Assembly (NCBI RefSeq): GCF_030014955.1
Contig: NZ_JAGRPV010000001.1
Span: 248,001 to 312,000 of the forward strand
Origin: Cohnella hashimotonis
GTDB lineage: Bacteria > Bacillota > Bacilli > Paenibacillales > Paenibacillaceae
DNA: 64,000 nt
Reading direction: 5' to 3'
A program made the position numbers and the translations under genes. The notes beneath the pieces are model-generated. The model was given only the letters and a program-made list of their open reading frames with translations. It was not told the DNA's origin and made no database searches. Below, piece by piece: positions 44,646 to 52,771 of the stretch; positions within the stretch are counted from its first letter, which is position 1; each line of letters starts with the position of its first letter.

Positions 44646-45476
44646 TCAGCCCTTCTCTGCCCCTTGCGTCAAGCCCTCGACGATATAGCGCTGGGCGAAG
44701 GCGAACATGATGATCGTAGGGATAACAGAGATGACGGTTCCGGCTGACATGGATCCCCAATCGATATCGAACTTCAGCACGAATGAATTCATCCCGACCG
44801 GCAGCGTCTTCAGCGAATTCGTATCGATGAACATGACGGCCTGGAACAATTCGTTCCAGTTCTGAACGAAGGCGAATATAAACGTTGAAGCGATCCCCGG
44901 CAGCATGACCGGGATAATGATGCGGAACAGCGACGTAATCCGCGAGCAGCCGTCGATCATCGCCGCTTCCTCGAGACTGGCCGGGATGCGCTGGAAGAAG
45001 CCTCTGAGCATAATGGTCGAGAAGGCGATGGAGCCCGTCGTGTACAGCAGGATGAGCGACATCCGCGTGTTCGTCAGCCCCATGTCCGACATCATCAGGT
45101 ACAGCGGCGCCAGCGATACGAAGCCAGGCAGCATCTGCGTGAGGAAAAACGCGAGCATGATCTGCTTGTGGCCGCGGAACGAGAAGCGCGCCATGACGTA
45201 AGCGCACAAAATCGAGATGACGATGACGGCGACGGCGGACACGATCGACACGATCAAGCTGTTCATGATATACACATGAAACTTGGAAACCGTAAAAATG
45301 CGGTCGAAGTTACTGAGAGAAAAATGCGTCGGCCAATACGAGATCGGCAGCTTGAAGATGTCGCCTTTGGGCTTGAAGGCCGTGATGACGATCCAGTACA
45401 GCGGGAATACGACCACGGCCAGGTGCAGCGCCAGATAGAAGATCTTTAATCCCTTGAGGGTCGCTTTGACGGCCAT
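44646..45476 (-). CDS. MalG-type ABC transporter permease
   Basis: 276 residues, six membrane helices, EAA loop LEEAAMIDGCSRITSLFRIIIPVMLPG, and the usual C-terminal QRYIVEGLTQGAEKG. The start codon shares one base with the stop of the previous permease (TGATG), so it is translationally coupled. CUT1 family: di/oligosaccharide or related cargo. No ATPase gene is nearby. Confidence 0.9.
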   Translation of the reverse strand: MAVKATLKGLKIFYLALHLAVVVFPLYWIVITAFKPKGDIFKLPISYWPTHFSLSNFDRIFTVSKFHVYIMNSLIVSIVSAVAVIVISILCAYVMARFSFRGHKQIMLAFFLTQMLPGFVSLAPLYLMMSDMGLTNTRMSLILLYTTGSIAFSTIMLRGFFQRIPASLEEAAMIDGCSRITSLFRIIIPVMLPGIASTFIFAFVQNWNELFQAVMFIDTNSLKTLPVGMNSFVLKFDIDWGSMSAGTVISVIPTIIMFAFAQRYIVEGLTQGAEKG

Positions 45477-46351
45477 CAGAAGTCACCCACTTTCTCGGAC
45501 TTCGTCACGAACAGGTAGAAAATCGTGTACAGCATCAGAATCGCGAGCATGATGACGCCGATCGCGGACGCCATGCCGTAATTGCCGGCGAGCAGCTTTT
45601 CCATGAGGAGGGAGGACAGCACATGCGTGCTCCCGGCGGGACCGCCGTTGGTCATCCCGTAGATGAGCGTCGGGTCGTTGAAAATCCAGATCACGCGCAG
45701 CAGCGTCGTGGCGATGATCGTCGGCATAATATAGGGCAGGGTCACGTTAAAAAACTGGCGGAACGCGTTGGCGCCGTCGATATCGGCCGCTTCGTACAAT
45801 TCGCCGGGCACGGACTGGAGGGCGGCAAGCAGCATGATGGCGAAGAAGGCGATGCCGTACCATACGTTCGCGACGATGACCGAGAACATGGCCCAATGCG
45901 GGTCCGATAAGAAGCCGATCCGCTCGTGGATGATGCCGGTCTTAAGCAGCAGGTCGTTGATGACGCCGTATTGGGAATTGAACAGCCACTTCCAGATCAG
46001 GCCGATCAGGAACCCGGACAGCGCCCAGGAGTAGAATACGAAGCCCTGATAGACGCCGCGTCCGCGGAATTGCTTCTTGAGCATAAGCGCGAGCGCAAGT
46101 CCGATAAAGAACTGAAAGACGAGCGAGAAGAAGACCCAATATACGCTGTTCTGAAGCGCGGTGAGAAACTTGCTGTCGCGGAAAGCCGTCTCGAAATTCT
46201 GGAGTCCGACGAAATCGACGTTGTTGAGGTTGAACAATTCGTAATTCTGAAAGGCCATGATCACGCCGCGCAGGAACGGATAAAACGTGAAGACGGCGAG
46301 CAGCAGAAATGCGGGAAATAGGCTGAGCCAAATAAAAGTACGCTGTTTCAT
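45476..46351 (-). CDS. MalF-type ABC transporter permease
   Basis: 291 residues, six membrane helices, coupling loop LYEAADIDGANAFRQFFNVTLPYI. It follows the binding-protein gene after an 89-nt spacer that contains a perfect 12-bp hairpin (46375-46415). It pairs with the MalG-type permease that overlaps it. Confidence 0.9.
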   Translation of the reverse strand: MKQRTFIWLSLFPAFLLLAVFTFYPFLRGVIMAFQNYELFNLNNVDFVGLQNFETAFRDSKFLTALQNSVYWVFFSLVFQFFIGLALALMLKKQFRGRGVYQGFVFYSWALSGFLIGLIWKWLFNSQYGVINDLLLKTGIIHERIGFLSDPHWAMFSVIVANVWYGIAFFAIMLLAALQSVPGELYEAADIDGANAFRQFFNVTLPYIMPTIIATTLLRVIWIFNDPTLIYGMTNGGPAGSTHVLSSLLMEKLLAGNYGMASAIGVIMLAILMLYTIFYLFVTKSEKVGDF

Positions 46352-46374
46352 TCGAAGTCACCGCCTTATAATGC

Positions 46375-46415
46375 AGGGAATATGGCACGCAGCGCAAGCG
46401 CCCGCCATATTCCCT
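46375..46415 (-). promoter_or_regulatory. Intercistronic hairpin between binding-protein and permease genes
   Basis: AGGGAATATGGC (46375-46386) and GCCATATTCCCT (46404-46415) form a perfect 12-bp stem. It lacks a T-run in the direction of transcription, so it is more likely an mRNA-stability/attenuation hairpin that keeps the lipoprotein message abundant than a full terminator. Confidence 0.7.
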
Positions 46416-46440
46416 TTGTGGTTAACAGTCGCTCTGCAGC

Positions 46441-47799
46441 TTATTTCGCGCCAAGTTCCGCTTTCGCATCGACCCAGAACTTGTCCCACTTGGCCAGCGT
46501 TTCTTCTACGGTCGCCTTGCCGAGCAGCATTTGTTGACCGGTCTCCATGGACACCGTGCCGAACTTGCTGTTCGCCGGGTAGTTGAACGGAGGCTTGTAG
46601 TTGACGAACGTCTTGGGATCGGCCGTCATATCCAGCAGCGTCTTGTAAGGACCGTCATTGAAGTAGGCGTCTTCGGTCGCGGTGCTGTGAATCGGAATCG
46701 TGCCGTAGCTCTTGGACCATTCGACGTTCTGCTCGTTGGAGCTCAGGAATTCGATCAGCTTCCAAGCCGCTTCCTTCTTGGTGGAGAAGGACGTAATGCC
46801 CCATCCTGCGCCGCCGGCGCTGATCAGCGCGACGCCGCTCGGGCCGGTCGGCATCGGCGCGGTCGCCCAGGTTCCTTCTTCCATGCCTTCCTTCAGCGTG
46901 TTGATGACGTCGGGATCCTGAAGCAGGAAGGCCGTCACGCCGGAAGTGAACGCTTGTACTTGCTCGGAGAAGCCCCAGCCGACGGAGTCTGCAGGCGAGC
47001 CTTCCTTGAAGAGCTTCACGTACAGGTCGAGCGCTTGCTTCGCTTCGGGGGAAGAATAGATCGACTTGCCGTCGTTCAGGAACATCGCGTCGCTCGTGTT
47101 GACGTTAGCGCCGTTGTAAGCCAGAACCATCGTGTCCGGCACGGAGTTCGCGCCAGGGCCGCCGCGGAACGAGAAGCCGTAACGGTTCTTGGACTTGTCG
47201 GTCAGCTTGATCGAGGCATCGACCAGCTCCTGGTAGGTCTTCGGTACGGCGATTCCCGCATCTTTCAGCCAATCGGCGCGGTAGAACATTTGACGCTGAT
47301 AGAGGCCGTTGGAGATGAAGTACAGCTTGTCGCCGATGCTGCCGACGTCAAGAGCCGTTTTCGTTACCGTGGAGAACTCGCTCCAGTTTTTCGTATATTC
47401 GTTAAGCGGTTCAAGATATCCGTTGTTGACGAATTCCGCTACGTTGAGGTCACGGGCTTCGACGATATCGATATCTTCCTTGGCGGAGAGCATCGTACGG
47501 ATCTTGTTGTCTGCTTGGTCGAAAGGAGGCGAGATCAATTCAACATCGATATTGGAATTGGCTTTCTTAAAAGCGTCGATCATCTTTTGGAGCTCGGCAG
47601 TCCGGGTGTCGGAAGTCAAGCTTTCGATCATGCGGAGTTTAACTTTCTCTCCGCCGGCAGAATTGCCCGCAGAGGCGCCAGCCGAAGCGCCCGACGAATT
47701 CTTGTTGTCATTGCCGCCGCATGCGGACAGGACGAGAGCCAACGCTACAGAAGATACCGCCAATTTTGAAATCGTTTTCATTCCACTTTGTGTGAACAT
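46441..47799 (-). CDS. CUT1-type ABC substrate-binding lipoprotein
   Basis: About 452 residues from the ATG at 47797-47799 after GAGGAGGGG; longer in-frame starts are not supported. The lipobox LVLSAC follows a hydrophobic stretch, and a Ser/Gly/Ala linker (SSGASAGASAGNSAGG) precedes a family-1 solute-binding fold. The promoter is TTGACA (47897-47892) with an 18-nt spacer to TACGAT (47873-47868), and a GntR-type operator at 47850-47864. It delivers ligand to the two permeases encoded downstream. The ligand is unknown. Confidence 0.9.
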   Translation of the reverse strand: MFTQSGMKTISKLAVSSVALALVLSACGGNDNKNSSGASAGASAGNSAGGEKVKLRMIESLTSDTRTAELQKMIDAFKKANSNIDVELISPPFDQADNKIRTMLSAKEDIDIVEARDLNVAEFVNNGYLEPLNEYTKNWSEFSTVTKTALDVGSIGDKLYFISNGLYQRQMFYRADWLKDAGIAVPKTYQELVDASIKLTDKSKNRYGFSFRGGPGANSVPDTMVLAYNGANVNTSDAMFLNDGKSIYSSPEAKQALDLYVKLFKEGSPADSVGWGFSEQVQAFTSGVTAFLLQDPDVINTLKEGMEEGTWATAPMPTGPSGVALISAGGAGWGITSFSTKKEAAWKLIEFLSSNEQNVEWSKSYGTIPIHSTATEDAYFNDGPYKTLLDMTADPKTFVNYKPPFNYPANSKFGTVSMETGQQMLLGKATVEETLAKWDKFWVDAKAELGAK

Positions 47800-47849
47800 T
47801 CGATTCCCCTCCTCTATGGATATCATACCGGCAGACTGTCTAACTATCA

Positions 47850-47897
47850 ACCTGTATGATAGGTATAATCGTAATCTCTGGCCCTATTTTTTGTCAA
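47850..47897 (-). promoter_or_regulatory. Promoter and GntR-type operator of the transporter operon
   Basis: On the minus strand: TTGACA (47897-47892), 18-nt spacer, TACGAT (47873-47868). The 15-mer ACCTGTATGATAGGT (47850-47864 on the plus strand) follows at the start site. It matches the operator in front of the GntR gene (reverse complement ACCTGTCTGATAGGT) at 14 of 15 bases. A cre-like CGTAAACGCTTATT is at 47948-47961. Confidence 0.8.
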
Positions 47898-47969
47898 CAG
47901 TTTTGTTACCTGGGTGTTAATATTTCTTACAAGAAAATTACTTGCATCGTAAACGCTTATTTTACGCGA

Positions 47970-48653
47970 TTAAATTTCATAGGTTTTAATGATTTCTTCG
48001 AGGGAGTTCATCAACTTGTCGAACTCGGACAGCGCCGCCCGCACATCGTGTGCCGCGATCGCTTCGAACATCGTGAAATGGAAAGGGTAGGTCGCATCGA
48101 ATAATCCCGCGTTGCCTAGCGGCTTGTCGAAAAACTTGTTATAAAGGACGGAAAATGAATCTAAAACGCTTTCTAAAATGGGATTAGCGGCCGCCTTGTT
48201 GACGAGTTGATGAAAGGTAAAATCGATCCTGGACGTGCTTTGGCCGTTTTCCTTGAGCCTGCGGTATTCGTTCAGGCACGCTTGGATTTCTTTGATTTGC
48301 TTGGGGGTTATTCGCTGCGCGGCCAATTCGATCGCCTTGCCTTCAAGCGCGCGGCGGACGTCGAGGGTCGCGAGGAGCGAGCTGCGCTCAACCTCGATCT
48401 TCACCTTGCCGGAGAAGCGGAAGGTGTCCATGTCTCTCACGAAAACGCCTTTGCCGTTTTCGATACGGACCACTTCGTTGGCTTCCAGGTAACGCAGCGC
48501 TTCGCGAAGCGAAGAGCGGCCGACGCCGAACATTTCCGTCAATCGATCGACCGAAGGGAGCTTGTCGCCTTCCTTCAGTTCTTTCTCCTGAATATAGTTC
48601 TGAAGCTCCTCGGAAACCTGCTCATAGAGATGAATTTTCTGTATCTTCTTCAT
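47970..48653 (-). CDS. GntR-family (FadR/FCD type) transcriptional regulator
   Basis: 227 residues. N-terminal winged helix (LQNYIQEKELKEGDKLPSVD, GRSSLREALRYLEANEVV, ENGKGVFV) and an all-helical FCD effector domain (RALEGKAIELAAQ, DFTFHQLVNKAAANPIL, HFTMFEAIAAHD). It lies upstream of the binding-protein gene on the same strand and has a near-identical operator in front of itself (48677-48691). It is most likely the local repressor of both itself and the transporter, released by a ligand. Confidence 0.9.
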   Translation of the reverse strand: MKKIQKIHLYEQVSEELQNYIQEKELKEGDKLPSVDRLTEMFGVGRSSLREALRYLEANEVVRIENGKGVFVRDMDTFRFSGKVKIEVERSSLLATLDVRRALEGKAIELAAQRITPKQIKEIQACLNEYRRLKENGQSTSRIDFTFHQLVNKAAANPILESVLDSFSVLYNKFFDKPLGNAGLFDATYPFHFTMFEAIAAHDVRAALSEFDKLMNSLEEIIKTYEI

Positions 48654-48676
48654 GAACCTTTCCTTCTTCCCTATTC

Positions 48677-48691
48677 ACCTATCAGACAGGT
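48677..48691 (-). promoter_or_regulatory. GntR autoregulatory operator
   Basis: ACCTATCAGACAGGT on the plus strand, 24 nt before the GntR start; the reverse complement ACCTGTCTGATAGGT differs by a single base from the operator at 47850-47864. Near-palindromic. Confidence 0.8.
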
Positions 48692-49191
48692 CAATCATAG
48701 TGAAAATGCCCATTAATGTCAATGGAAAATTGGACTACGAACCTCCGGATCGTATCGATAGAGTCGGGCGCAGATTCGGCGGACAGGCGATCCTTTATCT
48801 TTATAAAATCGCATGTTTTCGCCGTTCCGCGGACACAGCTTCCGCTATTCATCGCTTCAGGTAACCCGTAGATCCTTTTTTTCAAAAATAGCGGCTTCTC
48901 GGTCCGGAACCTCGGCTTCAAGCACGCAAACCCCTCAAATAGCGGCCGCTGAGTACGTCGCTGTATGGGGCGATAGTTGTTAAAAGGCAGTTATTTCGAC
49001 GGTTAATCGCGGTATAGAGTCGATAGTAGTTAAAAGGCAGTTATTTCGGTGAATTTCTTGCGCGCGGAGTCTTTTTTCCAGAATTAACTGCCTTTTGACC
49101 CTTATGTGGAAATTTTAATCATGGATTAAAGAAATAAATGTCTTTTAACACTTATTTGAAATGTTGCCGACTGCGGATACTTGAAAAGCTC
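48692..49191. repeat. Intergenic stretch with diverged 19-bp repeats left of the IS element
   Basis: No gene is seen. GTTAAAAGGCAGTTATTTC occurs at about 48979 and 49029 (50 bp apart, with CGATAGT before each). Two diverged inverted relatives follow: GAATTAACTGCCTTTTGAC near 49081 and GAAATAAATGTCTTTTAAC near 49131. The stretch ends at the left end of the IS3-family element. Confidence 0.6.
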
Positions 49192-49252
49192 CTAGGCCCC
49201 CTAATCGAATTGGAGTCCCCCCCTACAATGATTTAAACTAGGGATAAGGGAG

Positions 49253-49582
49253 ATGAGCGGGATGGGAAAAAGGTTAAAGGAAGAAACACGGCTTAGAATT
49301 GTTAAGGAAGCATTGGCTGGGGTTAAGGTGGGGGTGCTTGCTCGCATGTACGACATTCACCCCGAAACCATTCGTTTGTGGATACGCGAGCATCGTGACT
49401 TTATTCCACCGGAGGACATTCCCTCGGCAGACGAGCATTTGCAAGAAATCCAGCGGTTGCAGGAAGTCGAGCAGCGGTATGACAGAGCGGTTAAAGCGCT
49501 TGGTGAAAAAGAACTCGAAATTGAAATTCTGCGTGAACTGCTAAAAAAAACAACCCCCGTTTATCCGAAAAATTCGAAGTAG
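49253..49582 (+). CDS. IS3-family transposase OrfA
   Basis: 109 residues (ATG 49253; the ATG at 49262 has better spacing from AAGGGAG). Helix-turn-helix part (RIVKEALAGVKVGVLARMYD, HPETIRLWIREH) and a C-terminal leucine-zipper-like helix (EIQRLQEVEQRYDRAVKALG, KELEIEILRELL). A run of eight A residues at 49543-49550 lies before the stop and in the right place for a -1 frameshift into orfB. Confidence 0.88.
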   Translation: MSGMGKRLKEETRLRIVKEALAGVKVGVLARMYDIHPETIRLWIREHRDFIPPEDIPSADEHLQEIQRLQEVEQRYDRAVKALGEKELEIEILRELLKKTTPVYPKNSK

Positions 49583-50514
49583 CAGAACCATTTATTAAAC
49601 GGGGGGAGCCTGTAGCACGGGTTCTGCGCATTCTCGAGTTGAATGAGTCCACCTATTATGAGCGGCGTAAGCGTGCCGCTCAGCCTGACGCAGAACGCGT
49701 CGAGCCGGTCCGCAGGGGACGCCCTGTGCCCGGATACGCCTACAACGAATCGGGCGAGAAAGTCTGCGACGAGCAAATCCAGGAATGGCTGTTGCTACTG
49801 CTGGAGGGCGAAGAGCACGTCTATGGCTATAAGCTGTTAGCGCGCTGTATTCGCAAGCAGTACGGGGTGAAGCTGAACAAGAAAAAGGCTTATCGCATGT
49901 GCAAGGCACTCGGCATTCTTCAAAAAAAGCGGCAACGCCTACAGACGCATCCTCGGCGATTGCCGAGAAATCACACCATCACCGCATCGAATCAACTTTG
50001 GCAAATGGATATCAAATATGGCTATGCCTTGGGTCAGGAGCGTTTCTTTTTCGTACTCAGCATCATCGACGTGTTCGACCGCGTCGTCGTAGGGCAATAC
50101 CGCGGCCCTGTTTGCGAGGCCAAGCACGCGGTGCAGACCCTGGGGATCGCGCTGCAGCAGCGCCTTCAGCCGGGTGAAGCACTGCCTATCATCCGCACGG
50201 ACAACGGCCCCCAGTTCGTCAGCAAGCTGTTTCAAGACATGTGCGAGTGCTGGGACATGGTCCATGAACGGATTCCGCCGCGGACACCGAATATGAATGC
50301 CTACATCGAGTCTTTCCACAGCATCCTTGAGCGTTGTTTGTTTAGCAATCGTACATTCATGACGCTGGAGGAAGCTTATGAAGCGCTCGACCAATTCATG
50401 GATTTTTATAACAACCGTAAGATGCACGGCAGCCTAAAAAACATGGCTCCAACAGCGTTCGCAGCGTGGGTTAAGACATTGGACGATGCTTCAGCCTTTT
50501 ACAGATCGGTGTAA
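49537..50514 (+). CDS. IS3-family transposase OrfB (DDE integrase)
   Basis: The frame is open from 49537 and a TTG at 49639 is the first internal start (291 residues). The DDE triad is visible: Asp in LWQMDIKYG, Asp in IRTDNGPQF, and Glu in YIESFHSILE. The upstream in-frame part (EKFEVAEPFIKRGEPVARVL) is conserved in IS3 OrfB. So the active protein is likely an OrfAB fusion made by -1 slippage on the A8 run. Confidence 0.88.
   Translation, partial: TAKKNNPRLSEKFEVAEPFIKRGEPVARVLRILELNESTYYERRKRAAQPDAERVEPVRRGRPVPGYAYNESGEKVCDEQIQEWLLLLLEGEEHVYGYKLLARCIRKQYGVKLNKKKAYRMCKALGILQKKRQRLQTHPRRLPRNHTITASNQLWQMDIKYGYALGQERFFFVLSIIDVFDRVVVGQYRGPVCEAKHAVQTLGIALQQRLQPGEALPIIRTDNGPQFVSKLFQDMCECWDMVHERIPPRTPNMNAYIESFHSILERCLFSNRTFMTLEEAYEALDQFMDFYNNRKMHGSLKNMAPTAFAAWVKTLDDASAFYRSV
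49543..49550 (+). promoter_or_regulatory. A8 slippery run for programmed -1 frameshift
   Basis: Eight A residues in CTAAAAAAAACAACC. Frame 0 reads LLKKTTP and the -1 frame reads KKNNPRLSEKF into OrfB. Typical of IS3-family transposase expression. Confidence 0.75.
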
Positions 50515-50587
50515 TCGCTTGAAATAACGAGCTGCGCTATGAAATTGGAATCATTGTAGGGTATGACTCCAGTTTTAGGGGGCCTAG

Positions 50588-50775
50588 CCGAAAGGACCGC
50601 GATCTGCGGGGTTACTTGGCCACTTGAGGTCACTCGAGGTCACTCGAGGTCACTCGAGGTCACTCGAGGTCACTCGGAGTAACGCGGCTTTACTCGGTCG
50701 TTGTACGCACCGGATTCCCGCAGTGCAGTCAATGAACGCAGGGGGCCACGACCGGCCGACCGATATCAAAATCAT
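50588..50775. repeat. 10-bp tandem repeats right of the IS element
   Basis: CACTCGAGGT occurs four times in tandem at 50631-50670, with diverged units on both sides (CACTTGAGGT 50621-50630; CACTCGGAGT 50671-50680). Each unit contains the palindromic CTCGAG. No gene is present between the IS end and the kinase promoter. Confidence 0.85.
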
Positions 50776-50856
50776 AAAAATGCCCTTATTAATCCTATAA
50801 AATGTACCTTTGACGAAACGGAAAGGGTCTTGTATATTGGCGTGTAAACGCATTCA
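50776..50856 (+). promoter_or_regulatory. Promoter of the YesM/YesN-type operon, with activator-like and cre-like sites
   Basis: AAAAATGCCC (50776-50785), then exactly 24 nt to TTGACG (50810-50815), a 17-nt spacer, TATATT (50833-50838), then TGTAAACGCATTCA (50843-50856). The last element is one base off the older CcpA cre consensus. A further inverted repeat, TTCAAG...CTTGAA (50853-50872), follows. The same order and spacing recur at 54623-54704. Confidence 0.75.
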
Positions 50857-50912
50857 AGCTAGTGTGCTTGAACTTGCAAGATTAAAGGGATGATTGAAGG
50901 GATGATTGAAGG

Positions 50913-52730
50913 ATGAGAAGCATCGGTTGGATAAGCGGCGTTGCCTCCATAATAAAAAACATGAAGCTGCAGAACAAATTAATGGCAAGCTTCCTGCTCG
51001 CCTGCGTCGTTCCGCTGATTGTCGTCAGCGTCCTAATTTTTCGCCAGTCGGCTGCGGGGCTTGAAGAATCTTCGGAGGAATTCGCAGCCTTATATACGTC
51101 TCAAATCAGGACCTCGCTTAACGAATTCCTCAAGGAATACGACAAGGTGACGAAGTCGGTTTTGGTGGACAACGAGCTGATCTACAGCCTCGGTGACAAG
51201 CAAAACAAGTCCATCGACGAGCAGATCATCCAGAGCGTTGCGGTGCAGCGGCTGCTGATGCGGGTTGCCTTGCTGAAGCCGGAGATCGGCGCCGCGATGC
51301 TGATCAGCAGGGACAACGCCGTGTATCAATATACGAACACGACAAGCAAGGTGAACGAAAAATTGCTTTTATCCCAAGCCTGGTTTAAAAAGCTAAGCAA
51401 CTCGGAGGACACCTTTTTTATTACCGGGCTGCATGACCGCGCTTACTATGAGGATAAAGGAGCCGGCGCCATCGTCACGGTAGGGAGACTGCTGTACCGC
51501 TCCGACGGGGCTTATGCGGGCATCCTCCTGATCGATCTGGATCCCTTTTCGCTGCTGCCGCTCGATAACGACTTCGTGCAAGCCCGAAAAAAGTACGGGA
51601 TGAGCGTCATTATCAGCAATCGGAAGCAGCAGATCGTCTATCATTCCGATGCGGCCAGCGGCCGGTTGTCCTGGGAGCAGGTGCTGGCGTCCGGCGCTGA
51701 CGAAGTCGGGGGCAACGGGACCAAGGACCGGATCGTCTTGACGGGAAGCACCGCGCAAGGCGAGCTGTCGATCAAGACCGAGATTCCACGCGACAAGTTG
51801 CTGCAGAAGATCAACCGGATCAAGGGGACGACCCTGATCCTCATTCTGGCGAGCTGCCTGATCGTCACCTTGATCTCGCTGGGCCTAAGCTATACGATCA
51901 CGAAGCCGGTCAAGGCGCTGCGCCGAAGCATGAAGCAGGCCGAGGTCGGACAGTACATGCCGATCGAGAAAAAGCAGGCGAACGACGAGATCGGCAGTCT
52001 CGTGAACAGCTACAACAAAATGATCGTCACGATTCGCACGCTCATCGAGGACGTGTACATGGCGGAGATCAAGCAGCGCCAAGCCAAATTCCTCGCGCTG
52101 CAGAATCAGATCAACCCGCATATGCTCTACAACACGCTCGAGTCCATTCGCATGAAGGCGCTCATGAAGGACGACGACGAGACCGCCGACATGATCAAGA
52201 TTCTGGCCCGCATGTTCCGGATCGCGCTGGGCAAGGAGGGGCATTCGCATTCGATTCGGACCGAGCTCGAGTATACGGTCTATTATTTGCAGCTGCAAAA
52301 TATCCGGTTCGACAACATGTTCAAGCTCGACATCGACATCCCGGACGACATGCTGGACAGCCGCCTGATCCCGCTCATTTTCCAGCCGATCGTCGAGAAC
52401 AGCATCAATCACGGCTTCGAAGGCTACAGCCGGACGATCCATATCGGGATTCGAGGAAGCTGGACGGCGAATGGCGATATTCGGATCCGCATCGCGGACG
52501 ACGGGAGCGGCATGACGCCGGACAAGCTGGCGGAGCTGCGGGCGCTCGTTGAAGGCGCTGGAACGGAAAAACCGAGGCTTGAATCCACGGACGAGCCGTC
52601 GAGCAAAGGGCTCGGCCTGAAAAATATCGCGGAGCGGATCAAGCTTCAATACGGCGAGCCTTATGGCTTGAAGCTGGATTCCGATCCCAAGAGCGGGACC
52701 TCCGTCGAGATTTTAATTCCGAAGAACTGA
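50913..52730 (+). CDS. YesM-type sensor histidine kinase
   Basis: 605 residues. Membrane helix ~25-45, an extracellular Cache-type sensor (~50-300), second helix ~305-328, a HAMP linker (SYTITKPVKALRRS, NDEIGSLVNSYNKMI), the phospho-acceptor His403 in NQINPHMLYNTLESI, and HATPase (QPIVENSINHG, DDGSGM, SKGLGLKNI). The ATG at 50913 follows GATTGAAGG. It is followed by its AraC-type response regulator. YesM kinases commonly sense extracellular glycan fragments. No ligand can be named here. Confidence 0.92.
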   Translation: MRSIGWISGVASIIKNMKLQNKLMASFLLACVVPLIVVSVLIFRQSAAGLEESSEEFAALYTSQIRTSLNEFLKEYDKVTKSVLVDNELIYSLGDKQNKSIDEQIIQSVAVQRLLMRVALLKPEIGAAMLISRDNAVYQYTNTTSKVNEKLLLSQAWFKKLSNSEDTFFITGLHDRAYYEDKGAGAIVTVGRLLYRSDGAYAGILLIDLDPFSLLPLDNDFVQARKKYGMSVIISNRKQQIVYHSDAASGRLSWEQVLASGADEVGGNGTKDRIVLTGSTAQGELSIKTEIPRDKLLQKINRIKGTTLILILASCLIVTLISLGLSYTITKPVKALRRSMKQAEVGQYMPIEKKQANDEIGSLVNSYNKMIVTIRTLIEDVYMAEIKQRQAKFLALQNQINPHMLYNTLESIRMKALMKDDDETADMIKILARMFRIALGKEGHSHSIRTELEYTVYYLQLQNIRFDNMFKLDIDIPDDMLDSRLIPLIFQPIVENSINHGFEGYSRTIHIGIRGSWTANGDIRIRIADDGSGMTPDKLAELRALVEGAGTEKPRLESTDEPSSKGLGLKNIAERIKLQYGEPYGLKLDSDPKSGTSVEILIPKN

Positions 52731-52771
52731 TTGTCGGAGATGACGAAGCGAAACGAAAGGAGCGATAGCGC

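Larger units (their letters stand above)
49192..50587 (+). mobile_element. IS3-family insertion sequence
   Basis: Terminal inverted repeats: left CTAGGCCCCCTAA (49192-49204) and right TTAGGGGGCCTAG (50575-50587). The repeats continue inward with TGGAGTC and CCTACAATGATT on both sides. It contains orfA (49253-49582) and orfB (open from about 49537, TTG at 49639) in the -1 frame. No clear target duplication is visible; CTAG at both tips makes the exact ends uncertain by 1-3 bases. Both reading frames look intact, so it may still be active. Confidence 0.88.

Noticed and set aside
48703..48711. Third AAAATGCCC activator site
   Set aside because: No -35/-10 at the expected distance and no plus-strand gene before the IS element; a nine-base match can occur by chance in 64 kb.
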